DNA of 43,311 nucleotides, taken from a virus. A program made the position numbers and the translations under genes. The first letter of the stretch is position 1, and each line of letters starts with the position of its first letter. The stretch covers positions 1 to 43,311 of IMG/VR virus record IMGVR_UViG_3300010401_000017, one strand, 5' to 3'. This document shows, piece after piece, positions 13,654 through 21,302 of the stretch. The notes below the pieces were generated by a model. That model was given only the letters and a program-made list of their open reading frames with translations. It had not been told where the DNA came from and searched no databases.

Positions 13654-13893
13654 ATGAAAAAAACCTATTCTATCCATTTTGAGATATCAGGAAGAATTGA
13701 CTATCTTCAGCCTGAATTTGTTGTTGATAATGGAGCTCTCAATTTTATACAACAAGTAAAACAGCTTGGAGTGGCTTTAGGATTTCAGATTGAGGAAATC
13801 TATAATAGAAGTTTTATTGAACTAAATGAATCAGATAGAACACTGCTTCGTCTTCCTGAAAATATAATAAACGAGAAAGAAGGAAAGAAATGA
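13654..13893 (+). CDS. Hypothetical protein (79 aa)
   Basis: GGAG lies 7 bases before the ATG. The protein begins with a beta-like segment (KKTYSIHFEISGRIDYL), has a helix FIQQVKQLGVALGFQIEEI and a basic tail. No known family is recognised. It overlaps the next gene by 4 bases. Confidence 0.65.
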   Translation: MKKTYSIHFEISGRIDYLQPEFVVDNGALNFIQQVKQLGVALGFQIEEIYNRSFIELNESDRTLLRLPENIINEKEGKK

Positions 13894-14084
13894 CACCACA
13901 AACATCAATACTAATCCTTAGCTTGTGCGTTATAGGGCTTTCGATAGCAATTTATTTCATCAATGTTAAAATCAAAAGTCTCGATCTTGCGATAAGAAGA
14001 GCTCAAATGTTTGTGATAATCTCTTCTCCAGCTCTCAAGAAAGAATTCGATGAGTTTATTAAGGGAGAAGGGAAGCAATGCTAG
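13890..14084 (+). CDS. Single-span membrane protein (64 aa)
   Basis: The N-terminal hydrophobic segment SILILSLCVIGLSIAIYFI (residues 6-24) is followed by a charged helix (NVKIKSLDLAIRRAQ) and KKEFDEFIKGEGKQC. The N-out or N-in orientation cannot be told. It overlaps the next membrane protein gene. Confidence 0.6.
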   Translation: MTPQTSILILSLCVIGLSIAIYFINVKIKSLDLAIRRAQMFVIISSPALKKEFDEFIKGEGKQC

Positions 14085-14731
14085 AAACTATCTGCTTTAC
14101 AATAATTGGAATTGTGTTTTTTTGTATGGGGTTTATCGTATTCCATGCATCAATACAAACAGAAGGGGATAGGAACGATCTACTGGATAAGATAGAGAAA
14201 GAGAAAAATACCGAAGAAGAAGAGGATAAGCCTAAACTTACAAAAGATGAACTCGATAAAATATTTTCCGAAGAATCTTATATACATATTTTTAGTTATT
14301 TAGGAAATCACGAATTCTGTAAGATAGTCGAGAACAAGATGCATGTATTAAGAATACGAGATGATTGTTCAATACATTATAGAATAGAAGACATTGATAA
14401 AAATACTTTAAGAAGAATAAGTAAAAACGTACTGAAAATTGAGTTCTGTTTAAAATCTCATTATGATCTCTGGTTTAAAGAGTATACAGAAAAATTATAT
14501 GTCGGAGATAGGGTAAAGATAATGGTACCTTCAGTATATTCGAAGTATTCGTTCGTAAAGAACTTCTTGGAAAATAATCTAATACCACACGAACACTTAT
14601 CAGAAGGAAAAGTAGTAAACATTATAGACAAAGATACTTTCCCTACGGTTATTGTTAAGTTTGATAACTGGGCGGATAACATCGGAATGAAATACTCTTG
14701 TTTGGAGAAAATAATAAATGAGGATGTATAA
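14078..14731 (+). CDS. Membrane-anchored protein with C-terminal SH3-like domain (217 aa)
   Basis: An N-terminal helix ICFTIIGIVFFCMGFIVFHA anchors it. A charged linker (EKEKNTEEEEDKPK) leads to a middle domain. The last 65 residues start LYVGDRVKIMV and include a LSEGKVVNIID and VIVKFDNW unit, the same VGDRV...G.V..I pattern as the repeats at 441-1721. It thus links the two arms by domain sharing. Its function is unknown. Confidence 0.65.
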   Translation: MLETICFTIIGIVFFCMGFIVFHASIQTEGDRNDLLDKIEKEKNTEEEEDKPKLTKDELDKIFSEESYIHIFSYLGNHEFCKIVENKMHVLRIRDDCSIHYRIEDIDKNTLRRISKNVLKIEFCLKSHYDLWFKEYTEKLYVGDRVKIMVPSVYSKYSFVKNFLENNLIPHEHLSEGKVVNIIDKDTFPTVIVKFDNWADNIGMKYSCLEKIINEDV

Positions 14732-14926
14732 ATGAAAGAAAAAACCTTCTTTTCTTTAAAAAACATAGATCTTCTTTTGGATGTAATAATTAGAGAATTA
14801 TCAAATATTGACAAAGATGATTGCGAAACATTAGACCTTTATAATTATAAATATAACCATTTTTATCCATTAAGGAGAAGTATCAGAGAATTAAGGAAGT
14901 CAACAAATATAGAGTGGAAAGAATAA
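14732..14926 (+). CDS. Hypothetical protein (64 aa)
   Basis: GAGG precedes the ATG, which abuts the previous stop. The protein is helical with a Tyr/Asn-rich centre (YNYKYNHFYPLRRSI). No recognised domain. Confidence 0.6.
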   Translation: MKEKTFFSLKNIDLLLDVIIRELSNIDKDDCETLDLYNYKYNHFYPLRRSIRELRKSTNIEWKE

Positions 14927-14951
14927 TAAGACAATTGGAGAAAATAATAGA

Positions 14952-15263
14952 ATGATGTACGTATCGATAGGGTTTATTGAAGGCGCGATAGGTGTTGTAA
15001 TTGCGTGGGGTCTTTCGTTTATAATTGAATTTTTATGTAAGACCTATAAAAAAGTAAATAAACTTAAAATTAGAGATAACTATTTTAACTGTGTTCATGA
15101 TGGCAACATCAGAAGTAAAAGAAATAGTGATAAATTGATACAAGTGTCTTGTTTTACCTGTAACAAAGTGTGGGGAATTGAGGTTATAGGTGAAGAAGAA
15201 TTAACATTTGAATACCGAGATGAACTAAAAGACGCTCTTAAAGCCGCCGAAAAAGGAAAATAA
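14952..15263 (+). CDS. Membrane protein with zinc-ribbon-like segment (103 aa)
   Basis: The N-terminal helix GFIEGAIGVVIAWGLSFIIEFL is followed by a basic stretch. A segment then has C-x-H (NCVHDGN) and, later, CFTCNKVWGIEV. One CxH plus one CxxC could bind a metal as a small ribbon, a pattern seen in many phage proteins of unknown role. Two adjacent ATGs (14952 and 14955) are equally possible starts. Confidence 0.6.
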   Translation: MMYVSIGFIEGAIGVVIAWGLSFIIEFLCKTYKKVNKLKIRDNYFNCVHDGNIRSKRNSDKLIQVSCFTCNKVWGIEVIGEEELTFEYRDELKDALKAAEKGK

Positions 15264-15785
15264 ATGTTATTCATAAATGAAAAATTAGAATATCGCGAAT
15301 TTAAAATAATAAAAGACGGAAATGATAAAGTTAAAATAATTTGTCGTTACAATTTCCCTAATAAAGACCCTTCAAATTGGTTCTTTATTAAAAATCAAAA
15401 TGCAAAAATGTCTTATGAGTTCCAGTCTATAGGGGATGCTACTACTCAGCTATCGTTTATTGAAGGTCAAAACAGAATAGTTGAACTTTATGGAATTACG
15501 GAAGAAAGATTTAAGGACGACTCTATCTTTAAAAATAATGTAGAATATTTCAAAGACGAAATCTATGAATGGAGTCCATTTGAAGTAAAAGAATACTGTA
15601 TAGCAAAAACTATGCCCTATGGAGAAAGACGCCCGATTTATATTGTATTAGCGAGAAACCTTAATCCTAATACTCAAAAGATGAGTGAATGGAAAGATAT
15701 CTATACGGATGACTCTTATAACCGGTGCCAACAGTTTATAAAGACAAAGAAAAATCAATTTACCATCAAAGAAGTGTTAAAATAA
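15264..15785 (+). CDS. Hypothetical protein (173 aa)
   Basis: It starts right after the previous stop. The protein mixes beta-like segments (EYREFKIIKDGNDKVKIIC) and acidic helices (VEYFKDEIYEWSPFEVKEY). No known motif could be recognised. The end of the gene encloses, in another frame, the start of a small hydrophobic ORF. Confidence 0.65.
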   Translation: MLFINEKLEYREFKIIKDGNDKVKIICRYNFPNKDPSNWFFIKNQNAKMSYEFQSIGDATTQLSFIEGQNRIVELYGITEERFKDDSIFKNNVEYFKDEIYEWSPFEVKEYCIAKTMPYGERRPIYIVLARNLNPNTQKMSEWKDIYTDDSYNRCQQFIKTKKNQFTIKEVLK

Positions 15786-15844
15786 CAATCTATCTCATCT
15801 TTGTCACACTATTCTCAGCATTAGTCCTCTATATTCTCAAGTAG
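15725..15844 (+). CDS. Possible single-span membrane peptide with GTG start (39 aa)
   Basis: The frame starts with GTG soon after an in-frame TAA at 15719. It encodes a basic head (PTVYKDKEKSIYHQRSVK) and a membrane helix ITIYLIFVTLFSALVLYILK, the design of a small toxin or holin-like peptide. It overlaps the 3' end of the 173-aa gene by 61 bases and has no clear SD, so expression is uncertain. Confidence 0.35.
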   Translation: MPTVYKDKEKSIYHQRSVKITIYLIFVTLFSALVLYILK

Positions 15845-15858
15845 AACAAAGAATTTCT

Positions 15859-16080
15859 ATGAATAGATTTATAATATTATTAGTGGATAATTGGCAAATT
15901 TCTGTGTTTAATTATTTTGTATTTGTTACTCTGCTGACTACGCTTTTAAACGATTGCTGTGAAACAGGATATAGACGTTTAATCTTTAGGTCTAAACAAT
16001 TAATTCTTGTTTTAGTAATACCTATAATTGTTTATTTATTTTTATTACCATTTTTTCTAAAAGATTTGCAAATTATATGA
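15859..16080 (+). CDS. Membrane protein, two helices (73 aa)
   Basis: Hydrophobic segments VFNYFVFVTLLTTLLND and LILVLVIPIIVYLFLLPFFL flank a basic loop (YRRLIFRSKQ). This is the last accessory gene before the late promoter. There is no SD of note before the ATG. The topology fits a holin or exclusion protein, but there is no family evidence. Confidence 0.6.
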   Translation: MNRFIILLVDNWQISVFNYFVFVTLLTTLLNDCCETGYRRLIFRSKQLILVLVIPIIVYLFLLPFFLKDLQII

Positions 16081-16081
16081 T

Positions 16082-16109
16082 TTGACATTATCTCTTATAG
16101 AGTTATAAG
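16082..16109 (+). promoter_or_regulatory. Probable late promoter
   Basis: TTGACA (16082-16087) and TATAAG (16104-16109) are 16 bases apart, among the best sigma-70-like matches in the window. Transcription would begin near 16116 and give a leader of about 175 bases before the first virion-region gene. A second weaker pair (TTGACC 16228, GAATTA 16251, 17-base spacer) lies closer to the gene. No palindromic operator is seen here, in contrast with the early promoters. Confidence 0.6.
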
Positions 16110-16127
16110 AATAGTTAGTAGCAGAAA

Positions 16128-16193
16128 GACCTACATCACTAGGTCGGCCAATTCTTTGGCGGGAGTTTCCTCATCTTTTCTCACCGCCGAAGA
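16128..16193 (+). ncRNA. Structured untranslated leader before the late operon
   Basis: Two hairpins are readable. GACCT (16128-16132) pairs with AGGTC (16141-16145) around an 8-base loop. TCTTTGGCGG (16153-16162) pairs with CCGCCGAAGA (16184-16193) over 10 bp with one G-U and a 21-base loop. CTAGGTC (16139) could alternatively pair with GACCTAG (16230), giving two mutually exclusive folds. No ORF or T-run is present, so a simple terminator is unlikely. A regulatory leader, such as an antitermination RNA, is possible. Confidence 0.45.
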
Positions 16194-16292
16194 TCAGGTT
16201 TTCAATCTTGCCCCTATTGCATAAAACTTGACCTAGTTATATGCTACCTCGAATTAGTTTCCTATCCAGACGAAAATACAAAAGGATTGTAA

Positions 16293-16511
16293 ATGAGCGT
16301 CTCATTCACTCCAGAAGAAATACTTGCACTTTTTCCAGACAATACGGTCGAACTGACGATTGAACAAGTCATCGATGCGATTATGATTGAGAAAGAAATC
16401 TCTTCCGATGAAAGAGGGTTAGCGGATGCCTTATCGAATGCGATTCTCTGTAATCTCGTAAATAACGGCTCGCTTCTGATAACCGAAGATCAAAAATTCA
16501 AGAAGCCATAA
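16293..16511 (+). CDS. First gene of the late region, hypothetical (72 aa)
   Basis: The ATG follows AAAAGGATTGTAA. The protein starts MSVSFTPEEILALFPDNTVE, is helical and acidic, and ends DQKFKKP. No known domain is recognised. It ends one base before the next gene. Confidence 0.65.
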   Translation: MSVSFTPEEILALFPDNTVELTIEQVIDAIMIEKEISSDERGLADALSNAILCNLVNNGSLLITEDQKFKKP

Positions 16512-16512
16512 C

Positions 16513-16701
16513 ATGGATGAGAAAAAAGAAAAAGATGATCTGCTCGATGGAATACCGCGTTTGTGGTTAAAGAAAATAGGTCTTGGATTTCTTGTTACTA
16601 TGTTAGTAGTGGATTCACTGGCTTTACTGTTTCCTGAATTAAAAAACATTTCTCCCGCGCTCGAACGGGCAACTATCATATTACATCAACTTGCAAAATG
16701 A
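16513..16701 (+). CDS. Single-span membrane protein (62 aa)
   Basis: A charged head (MDEKKEKDDLLDGIP) precedes the hydrophobic segment IGLGFLVTMLVVDSLALLF, followed by an amphipathic tail. It is a candidate small holin because of size and position in the late operon, but lysozyme lies at the other end of the late region on the opposite strand. It overlaps the next start by ATGA. Confidence 0.55.
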   Translation: MDEKKEKDDLLDGIPRLWLKKIGLGFLVTMLVVDSLALLFPELKNISPALERATIILHQLAK

Positions 16702-17087
16702 CTAGTCCATCAAATTACAATCTTTGCCCACAGGCCATTCAAACAGGTTATCTCATCATGGAGAGTGGCGAAACACTTTCTCCTGTTTTTGATTGTGGCA
16801 CCCTTAACCCAGTGGCTTTAATATTTCCAACAAATACTGATACCCAAACATTTGGTATTTTTGATAATACCGCTCCCTTCACAGGGTATGCTGCGGAATA
16901 CTCCGCAGCAGTCGCGGATGCGACAGGCACAGTTGTGGCTTTTCAAGCAGCCGCTAATCGTAAAGTGTCGCTTGATACATCTATTGCACTCAGTATTAAC
17001 CGATTTCAGCTTTACTCAGCAACACCTCAGTCCCAAGACATTCAGATAACAGTTGTCATGGCGCCATTAGTTCAAGGAACATTTTAA
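16698..17087 (+). CDS. Beta-rich probable virion protein (129 aa)
   Basis: The protein is rich in Thr, Ala, Gly and small hydrophobic residues (LSPVFDCGTLNPVALIFP, then TGTVVAFQAAANRKVSL) and ends in strand-like segments. This composition is typical of small capsid or fibre-associated beta proteins. The position before two fibre-like genes supports a structural role. No family is recognised. Confidence 0.55.
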   Translation: MTSPSNYNLCPQAIQTGYLIMESGETLSPVFDCGTLNPVALIFPTNTDTQTFGIFDNTAPFTGYAAEYSAAVADATGTVVAFQAAANRKVSLDTSIALSINRFQLYSATPQSQDIQITVVMAPLVQGTF

Positions 17088-17314
17088 TGAAAGTTATTTT
17101 GTTTCAAAAAAAGACATATAACTGGCCACCACCGCCTCCACCCCCATTTGATAGATTAGACCACTGGGTGACTAATCTGGGCGATCAGATCATTACAAAT
17201 TTAGGCGATGAAGTGGTTGCAAAGATACATGTTCCTGATCCAGCAACTTATTTCACAGATAGTAGTGGCAATCAAATGGTCGATAGTAGCGGAAACAAAC
17301 TAATATTCTCATGA
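17087..17314 (+). CDS. Proline-run small protein (75 aa)
   Basis: The TAATG overlap couples it to the previous gene. It contains a run of seven prolines (residues 14-20), then repeats of the form TNLGDQIITNLGDEVV and SSGNQMVDSSGNKLIF. The proline run may form an extended linker and might need EF-P for translation. It is probably a virion accessory or fibre-adapter protein (inference). Confidence 0.55.
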   Translation: MKVILFQKKTYNWPPPPPPPFDRLDHWVTNLGDQIITNLGDEVVAKIHVPDPATYFTDSSGNQMVDSSGNKLIFS

Positions 17315-17321
17315 GGAAGAA

Positions 17322-18323
17322 ATGGCTAATACACGGATACATGAAGAGGCGCTCGCCCCAAGCATTACTAACACTATGTGCTTGGTTGGTGAAGATCCTA
17401 ATGTCAATACCAACACTACGTATAGATTCCCTCTTACTCAGATAGTAGATGGAACGACAGTAGCAGCTACTAGTGGTGTATACAAAGTAGTTACGACCGG
17501 TATTGTTGATGGAACCAGTATTGGAGTGACTTCAAATCTTGCGCATGTAAACACTTCTAATATAGTAGATGGTACAACCATCGGTGTTACGACAAATGTA
17601 GCTCATGTAAATACAGCAAATATTCTTGATGGTACCACTTTAGGTGCCACCGGTAGTTTAGCTCACGTTAATACATCTGCGATCGTTGATGGTACTACAT
17701 TAGCATTGACAGGAAATGTCGCTCATGTTGCAACCGCAGCCATCTTGGATGGCACGACTCTTTCAGCCACATCCAATTTAGCTCATGTGAATGCGTCCGC
17801 AATCGCCGACGGTACCACTATTACTGCTTCTGGAAATCTTCTAACCTCAAATAAAATATTCAAAGGGGGGGGCTTAGACTCTACGGGAACGGCTACCCAA
17901 TCGATTGCAGATAATACATCCGCTTATGTGGATTGGACTCACACAGATTTCGATATAGGTTCGGTATATACTGACTTGTCAGCTGACCGACTTCTTATTC
18001 CCGCAACAGGTTGGTACAGAATAAATGCATTTTTTAGCGCCAAACTTACGGGAGGAGCCGCCGGAACCTTTGGAGCTCTTATACAGAATTCTGGTACAAC
18101 TATTTATACATTTGGATATTATCTTACCGCTCTTACCCCAGTGGGTACTCTGTCTGTAATGCCATCAGCTTCAACTATTTTCTATTTGACATCAGGAACT
18201 GATCTTAAGGTTGCCGTCACAAATACCACTGGGGCGAGCGTGACAATTACAACGAGTGGCGCAGTCACTATTTTTCCTGCCCTTAAAATGGGCTCATTCC
18301 AGATAGAATATTTAGGAACTTAA
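17322..18323 (+). CDS. Fibre-like virion protein with 20-residue repeats and jelly-roll C-terminus
   Basis: The 333-aa protein has about seven tandem 20-residue repeats (residues 41-180) with consensus I(V/L)DGTT(I/L)..T.N.AHVNT. After a Gly-rich hinge (KGGGLD) comes a C1q/TNF-like beta domain (YVDWTHTDFDIG, then ATGWYRINAFF) ending QIEYLGT. The tail fibre at 37058 ends almost identically (QVEYLGS), and its C-terminal domain has the same GWYR segment. A repeat shaft with a trimeric jelly-roll tip suits a receptor-binding or decorating fibre. Its place upstream of terminase suggests a head- or neck-bound fibre. Confidence 0.75.
   Translation: MANTRIHEEALAPSITNTMCLVGEDPNVNTNTTYRFPLTQIVDGTTVAATSGVYKVVTTGIVDGTSIGVTSNLAHVNTSNIVDGTTIGVTTNVAHVNTANILDGTTLGATGSLAHVNTSAIVDGTTLALTGNVAHVATAAILDGTTLSATSNLAHVNASAIADGTTITASGNLLTSNKIFKGGGLDSTGTATQSIADNTSAYVDWTHTDFDIGSVYTDLSADRLLIPATGWYRINAFFSAKLTGGAAGTFGALIQNSGTTIYTFGYYLTALTPVGTLSVMPSASTIFYLTSGTDLKVAVTNTTGASVTITTSGAVTIFPALKMGSFQIEYLGT
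17442..17861 (+). repeat. 60-bp tandem repeat array coding the fibre shaft
   Basis: Units begin every 60 bases at 17442, 17502, 17562, 17622, 17682, 17742 and 17802 (the last incomplete). Each starts with AT(A/T/C) followed by codons for (V/L)DGTT. Third positions vary between units, so the protein rather than the DNA is conserved. A run of eight G (17865-17872) follows directly. Confidence 0.85.
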
Positions 18324-18324
18324 T

Positions 18325-19095
18325 ATGGCAGATATACAGATGCATGACTTCCCTCCGGGAAGTACTTTATTTTCGGATACAATAGTTCCATGTGAAAGTG
18401 GAAGTACCCCAACGGCCTATGAAACACAGAAGTTTTCATTGGGACAGTTGATTGACAATGTCACCATTACTCAAGATGGAAGTTTTAAGTATCAAGTAGA
18501 GACGGCAGCTATTATTGATGGAACGACAATACAAGAAACCGGCGGCCAAGCTCACGTTAATACTACTGATATCGTCGATGGCACGACTTTATCGGTTACT
18601 TCTAATATAGCAAGTGTTTTGGCCTCTGGAATTGTTGACGGCTCTACAACTATTGCATCTTCAAATAAGGTTGTCGTAAATACAGGTATTACAGATGGCA
18701 CTATTCCCCTTATTGGAACTAACAAGTCAACGGATCTTCTTAAGCCCTACTATTCCATAACTCCTAATTGTACCACGCTTCAGTTAGGCGGAGGGGCAAG
18801 CTCTACTTATAACGTAGATCTCTTTAACGGGTTTAGGTTCGGTAATATATTAGTGATGTTTGGTGAAATAAACGGAAATATTAGTGGGTCGCCTACTTCT
18901 CCATTTATCTTTAGTGTCGATTTTCCCACGATTAATACCGCCCCTCTCGTTTATGTTGGAGGAAATATACTTCCCGACTCAACTTTTATTGATGTGGGAC
19001 GCCAACCTTTCCAATCTTATTTTACGATAACTGCAGGATCTGTTATTAGTGGTACATGGGGCGCAAGTTTAATCTTATGGGCATACTTACCTTAG
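18325..19095 (+). CDS. Second fibre-like protein with the same shaft repeats
   Basis: The 256-aa protein has three to four repeats of the same 20-residue type (IIDGTTIQETGGQAHVNTT, IVDGTTLSVTSN, IVDGSTT). A different C-terminal beta domain then includes VDLFNGFRFGNILVMFGEI, ending LILWAYLP. It appears to be a partial duplicate of the preceding gene with an exchanged tip. It starts one base after the preceding stop. A role in host recognition or capsid decoration is inferred. Confidence 0.7.
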   Translation: MADIQMHDFPPGSTLFSDTIVPCESGSTPTAYETQKFSLGQLIDNVTITQDGSFKYQVETAAIIDGTTIQETGGQAHVNTTDIVDGTTLSVTSNIASVLASGIVDGSTTIASSNKVVVNTGITDGTIPLIGTNKSTDLLKPYYSITPNCTTLQLGGGASSTYNVDLFNGFRFGNILVMFGEINGNISGSPTSPFIFSVDFPTINTAPLVYVGGNILPDSTFIDVGRQPFQSYFTITAGSVISGTWGASLILWAYLP

Positions 19096-19116
19096 AACAT
19101 ATAAAATAGATTAGTT

Positions 19117-19581
19117 ATGGCTCGACAAACATTACTTACAAAAGAAATACAAGACTTGATTTGTGATTCGATAGCCGAAGATGAACATGGATTGAAGTGG
19201 CATTGCGAAAATACAAAAGGATTTCCATCATATCGTGCAATTAGAAACTGGTTGATTGATCCGAGATATAAAGAATTTCAGCGCTCCTATGATCTAGCTA
19301 AACAAGCGCAAGCTGATTTGATGGTCGATAAGATGATTGAGATTATCGATGATGTCCCTGTTAGAAAAGATGCTATTGATAAAGCTAAAGGGCAAGTAGA
19401 TACACGGAAGTTTATAGCCGCTAAGCTAAGACCTCGAAAATACGGTGATAGGACGTTTACGGGATACCTGGATAAAGATGGTGAGCCAACGGACATTACA
19501 CCTAAATACAATTATGGGGCGTTGGATAAAGAAGAGCTCGAAATACTTAAAAAGATTCTCGGTAAATGTGAGATTAAATGA
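19117..19581 (+). CDS. terS: Terminase small subunit
   Basis: The 154-aa protein lies directly upstream of the large subunit with a 4-base overlap. It has an N-terminal helix-turn-helix region (FPSYRAIRNWLIDPRYKEF, residues about 36-54), a central helix (MVDKMIEIIDDV), and the characteristic DKAKGQVDTRKFIAAKLRP followed by KYGDR. This ending is typical of Sf6-like small terminases, which bind the packaging site and form the ring that regulates the motor. Confidence 0.88.
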   Translation: MARQTLLTKEIQDLICDSIAEDEHGLKWHCENTKGFPSYRAIRNWLIDPRYKEFQRSYDLAKQAQADLMVDKMIEIIDDVPVRKDAIDKAKGQVDTRKFIAAKLRPRKYGDRTFTGYLDKDGEPTDITPKYNYGALDKEELEILKKILGKCEIK

Positions 19582-20996
19582 TAAATGTTTCACTCGAAGC
19601 CATTAATGCAGAACTAGCAAAAAGAAGCTTAAGTGAGTTCATCAAACAGGCATGGCATGTCGTTGAACCCGGAACACCTTATATTCATGGTTGGCATATT
19701 GATGCTATCTGTGAACATTTGGAAGCGGTAACCAATGGGCACATAAGAAATCTTCTTATTAATATGCCTCCGCGTCATGCAAAATCATTGATTGTCTCAG
19801 TATTTTGGCCAGTATGGGAATGGTTAGGAAATCCTAGTTGTAAATGGCTCTATAGTTCATACGGACAATCTTTGAGTACGCGTGATAGCTTAAAGTGCAG
19901 ACGTTTAATATTAAGTCCATGGTTTCAGCGAAATTATTCAAACTCATTTAAGTTAACATCTGACCAGCGGGCGAAAACAAGATTTGATAATGATCACATG
20001 GGCTACAGGATTGCAACATCAGTAGATGGAGCAGCAACCGGTGAAGGTGGTAATCGAATTGTAGTGGATGATCCACATAATGTGACAGAAGCAGATAGTA
20101 AAGCAGTCATGGAAGGAACGTTGTTATGGTGGGATGAGACGATGAGTACACGTCTTAACAATCCCAAGAAAGACGCTAAAGTAATCGTGATGCAAAGAAT
20201 GCGTCAAAATGATTTATCTGGACATGTATTAGAGCACGGCGGTTATGAGCATCTTTGTTTACCGGCTGAATATGAAGGATCAAAACATGTTACTTCTATA
20301 GGATGGAGCGATCCAAGAACAGAAGATAATGAATTATTGTGGCCAGAACGAATTGATAGGGCAACATTAGAAGATCTTAAAAGAACACTTGGGACAGCAT
20401 CTTCGGGACAATTGCAACAACGTCCAATGGACAAAGAAGGTGGAATTTTCAAAATAGAATATTGGAAATACTATCGAGAACTACCCAGCTTTTCTTATAA
20501 GTTACAGTCGTGGGATACGGCGTTTAAAGATGGGGAAGAGAACGACTACTCGGTGTGTACAACATGGGGTGTTACCGAAAATGAGTATTATATTATTGAC
20601 AGATATAAAGCAAAAATAAAATTTCCTGATTTAATTAGAATGTGTACATTGTTATACGAAGCACATAAACCCAACCTAGTCATTATTGAAGATAAAGCAA
20701 GCGGGCAAAGTTTAATCCAGTCAATAAAAAAAGAAACTAGGCTACCTGTTAAAGCCATAAAAGTAGACAGAGATAAAGTATCTCGGGCAAATGCAATTTC
20801 GGGAACTATTGAATGCGGAAAAGTTCTACTTCCTGAAAAAGGAACCTGGGTTGCGGATTATGTCGATAATATGGCGGTATTCCCGAATGGTGCGCATGAT
20901 GATGATGTAGATAGTACAACACAAGCATTAAACGAGTTGGTTCTGTATAAACGAAAAGATACACGTGTTACTTCCCTTAACTATTTCTCAAGGTAA
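19578..20996 (+). CDS. terL: Terminase large subunit (ATPase and nuclease)
   Basis: The 472-aa protein carries the packaging motor. A Walker A-like NMPPRHAKS lies at residues 62-70, and a Walker B-like RIVVDD at about 160-165. The C-terminal RNase H-like nuclease has SWDTAFKDG (D313), VIIEDKASG (E371) and AHDDDVD (residues 439-445) as metal-binding positions. The length and motif order match headful-type terminases, which would fit a circularly permuted genome. It overlaps the small subunit and precedes two Lys-rich small genes and the portal. Confidence 0.95.
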   Translation: MINVSLEAINAELAKRSLSEFIKQAWHVVEPGTPYIHGWHIDAICEHLEAVTNGHIRNLLINMPPRHAKSLIVSVFWPVWEWLGNPSCKWLYSSYGQSLSTRDSLKCRRLILSPWFQRNYSNSFKLTSDQRAKTRFDNDHMGYRIATSVDGAATGEGGNRIVVDDPHNVTEADSKAVMEGTLLWWDETMSTRLNNPKKDAKVIVMQRMRQNDLSGHVLEHGGYEHLCLPAEYEGSKHVTSIGWSDPRTEDNELLWPERIDRATLEDLKRTLGTASSGQLQQRPMDKEGGIFKIEYWKYYRELPSFSYKLQSWDTAFKDGEENDYSVCTTWGVTENEYYIIDRYKAKIKFPDLIRMCTLLYEAHKPNLVIIEDKASGQSLIQSIKKETRLPVKAIKVDRDKVSRANAISGTIECGKVLLPEKGTWVADYVDNMAVFPNGAHDDDVDSTTQALNELVLYKRKDTRVTSLNYFSR

Positions 20997-21001
20997 TCAC
21001 T

Positions 21002-21088
21002 ATGAAAAAGAAAAAAGTTGTTAAAAAAGTTGCTGCACCATCAACCAAAGCAATTAAATCTAAAAAACCTAAAAAGAAAGGAAAATAA
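21002..21088 (+). CDS. Very basic 28-aa peptide
   Basis: ATG to TAA, encoding MKKKKVVKKVAAPSTKAIKS and KKPKKKGK. Half of the residues are Lys. AAGG lies nine bases upstream, and the stop is one base before the next ATG. It may be a DNA- or scaffold-binding tail-like peptide. Its tight spacing between terminase and the next gene supports expression. Confidence 0.5.
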   Translation: MKKKKVVKKVAAPSTKAIKSKKPKKKGK

Positions 21089-21089
21089 A

Positions 21090-21299
21090 ATGGCAAAATT
21101 AAATGCTGCGGCAAGAAAAAAGATTCCTACTTCAAAATTTGCTTTGCCAGCAGAAAGAAAATATCCCGTTAATGATAAAGCACATGCAGTCAATGCAAAA
21201 GCACGCGCAACGCAAATGGTTAAGAAAGGTAAATTAAGTGCTGCTTCGGCCTCTAAGATAAAAGCGAAGGCTAATCGCGTAATAGGGAAATCAAAATAA
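21090..21299 (+). CDS. Conserved basic head-region protein (69 aa)
   Basis: I start it at 21090 (AAAGGAAAATAAA upstream); the longer frame from 21018 would overlap the previous gene and lacks support. The sequence KLNAAARKKIPTSKFALPAE and HAVNAKARATQMVKKGKLS belongs to a family often found beside terminase or portal genes in phages and prophages. Its function is not established; it resembles DUF6582-type proteins. Confidence 0.8.
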   Translation: MAKLNAAARKKIPTSKFALPAERKYPVNDKAHAVNAKARATQMVKKGKLSAASASKIKAKANRVIGKSK

Positions 21300-21302
21300 A
21301 CT

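Noticed and set aside
21018-21089. 93-aa version of the basic protein after terminase
   Set aside because: It overlaps the 28-aa Lys-rich gene, and AAAGGAAAATAAA directly precedes the ATG at 21090.
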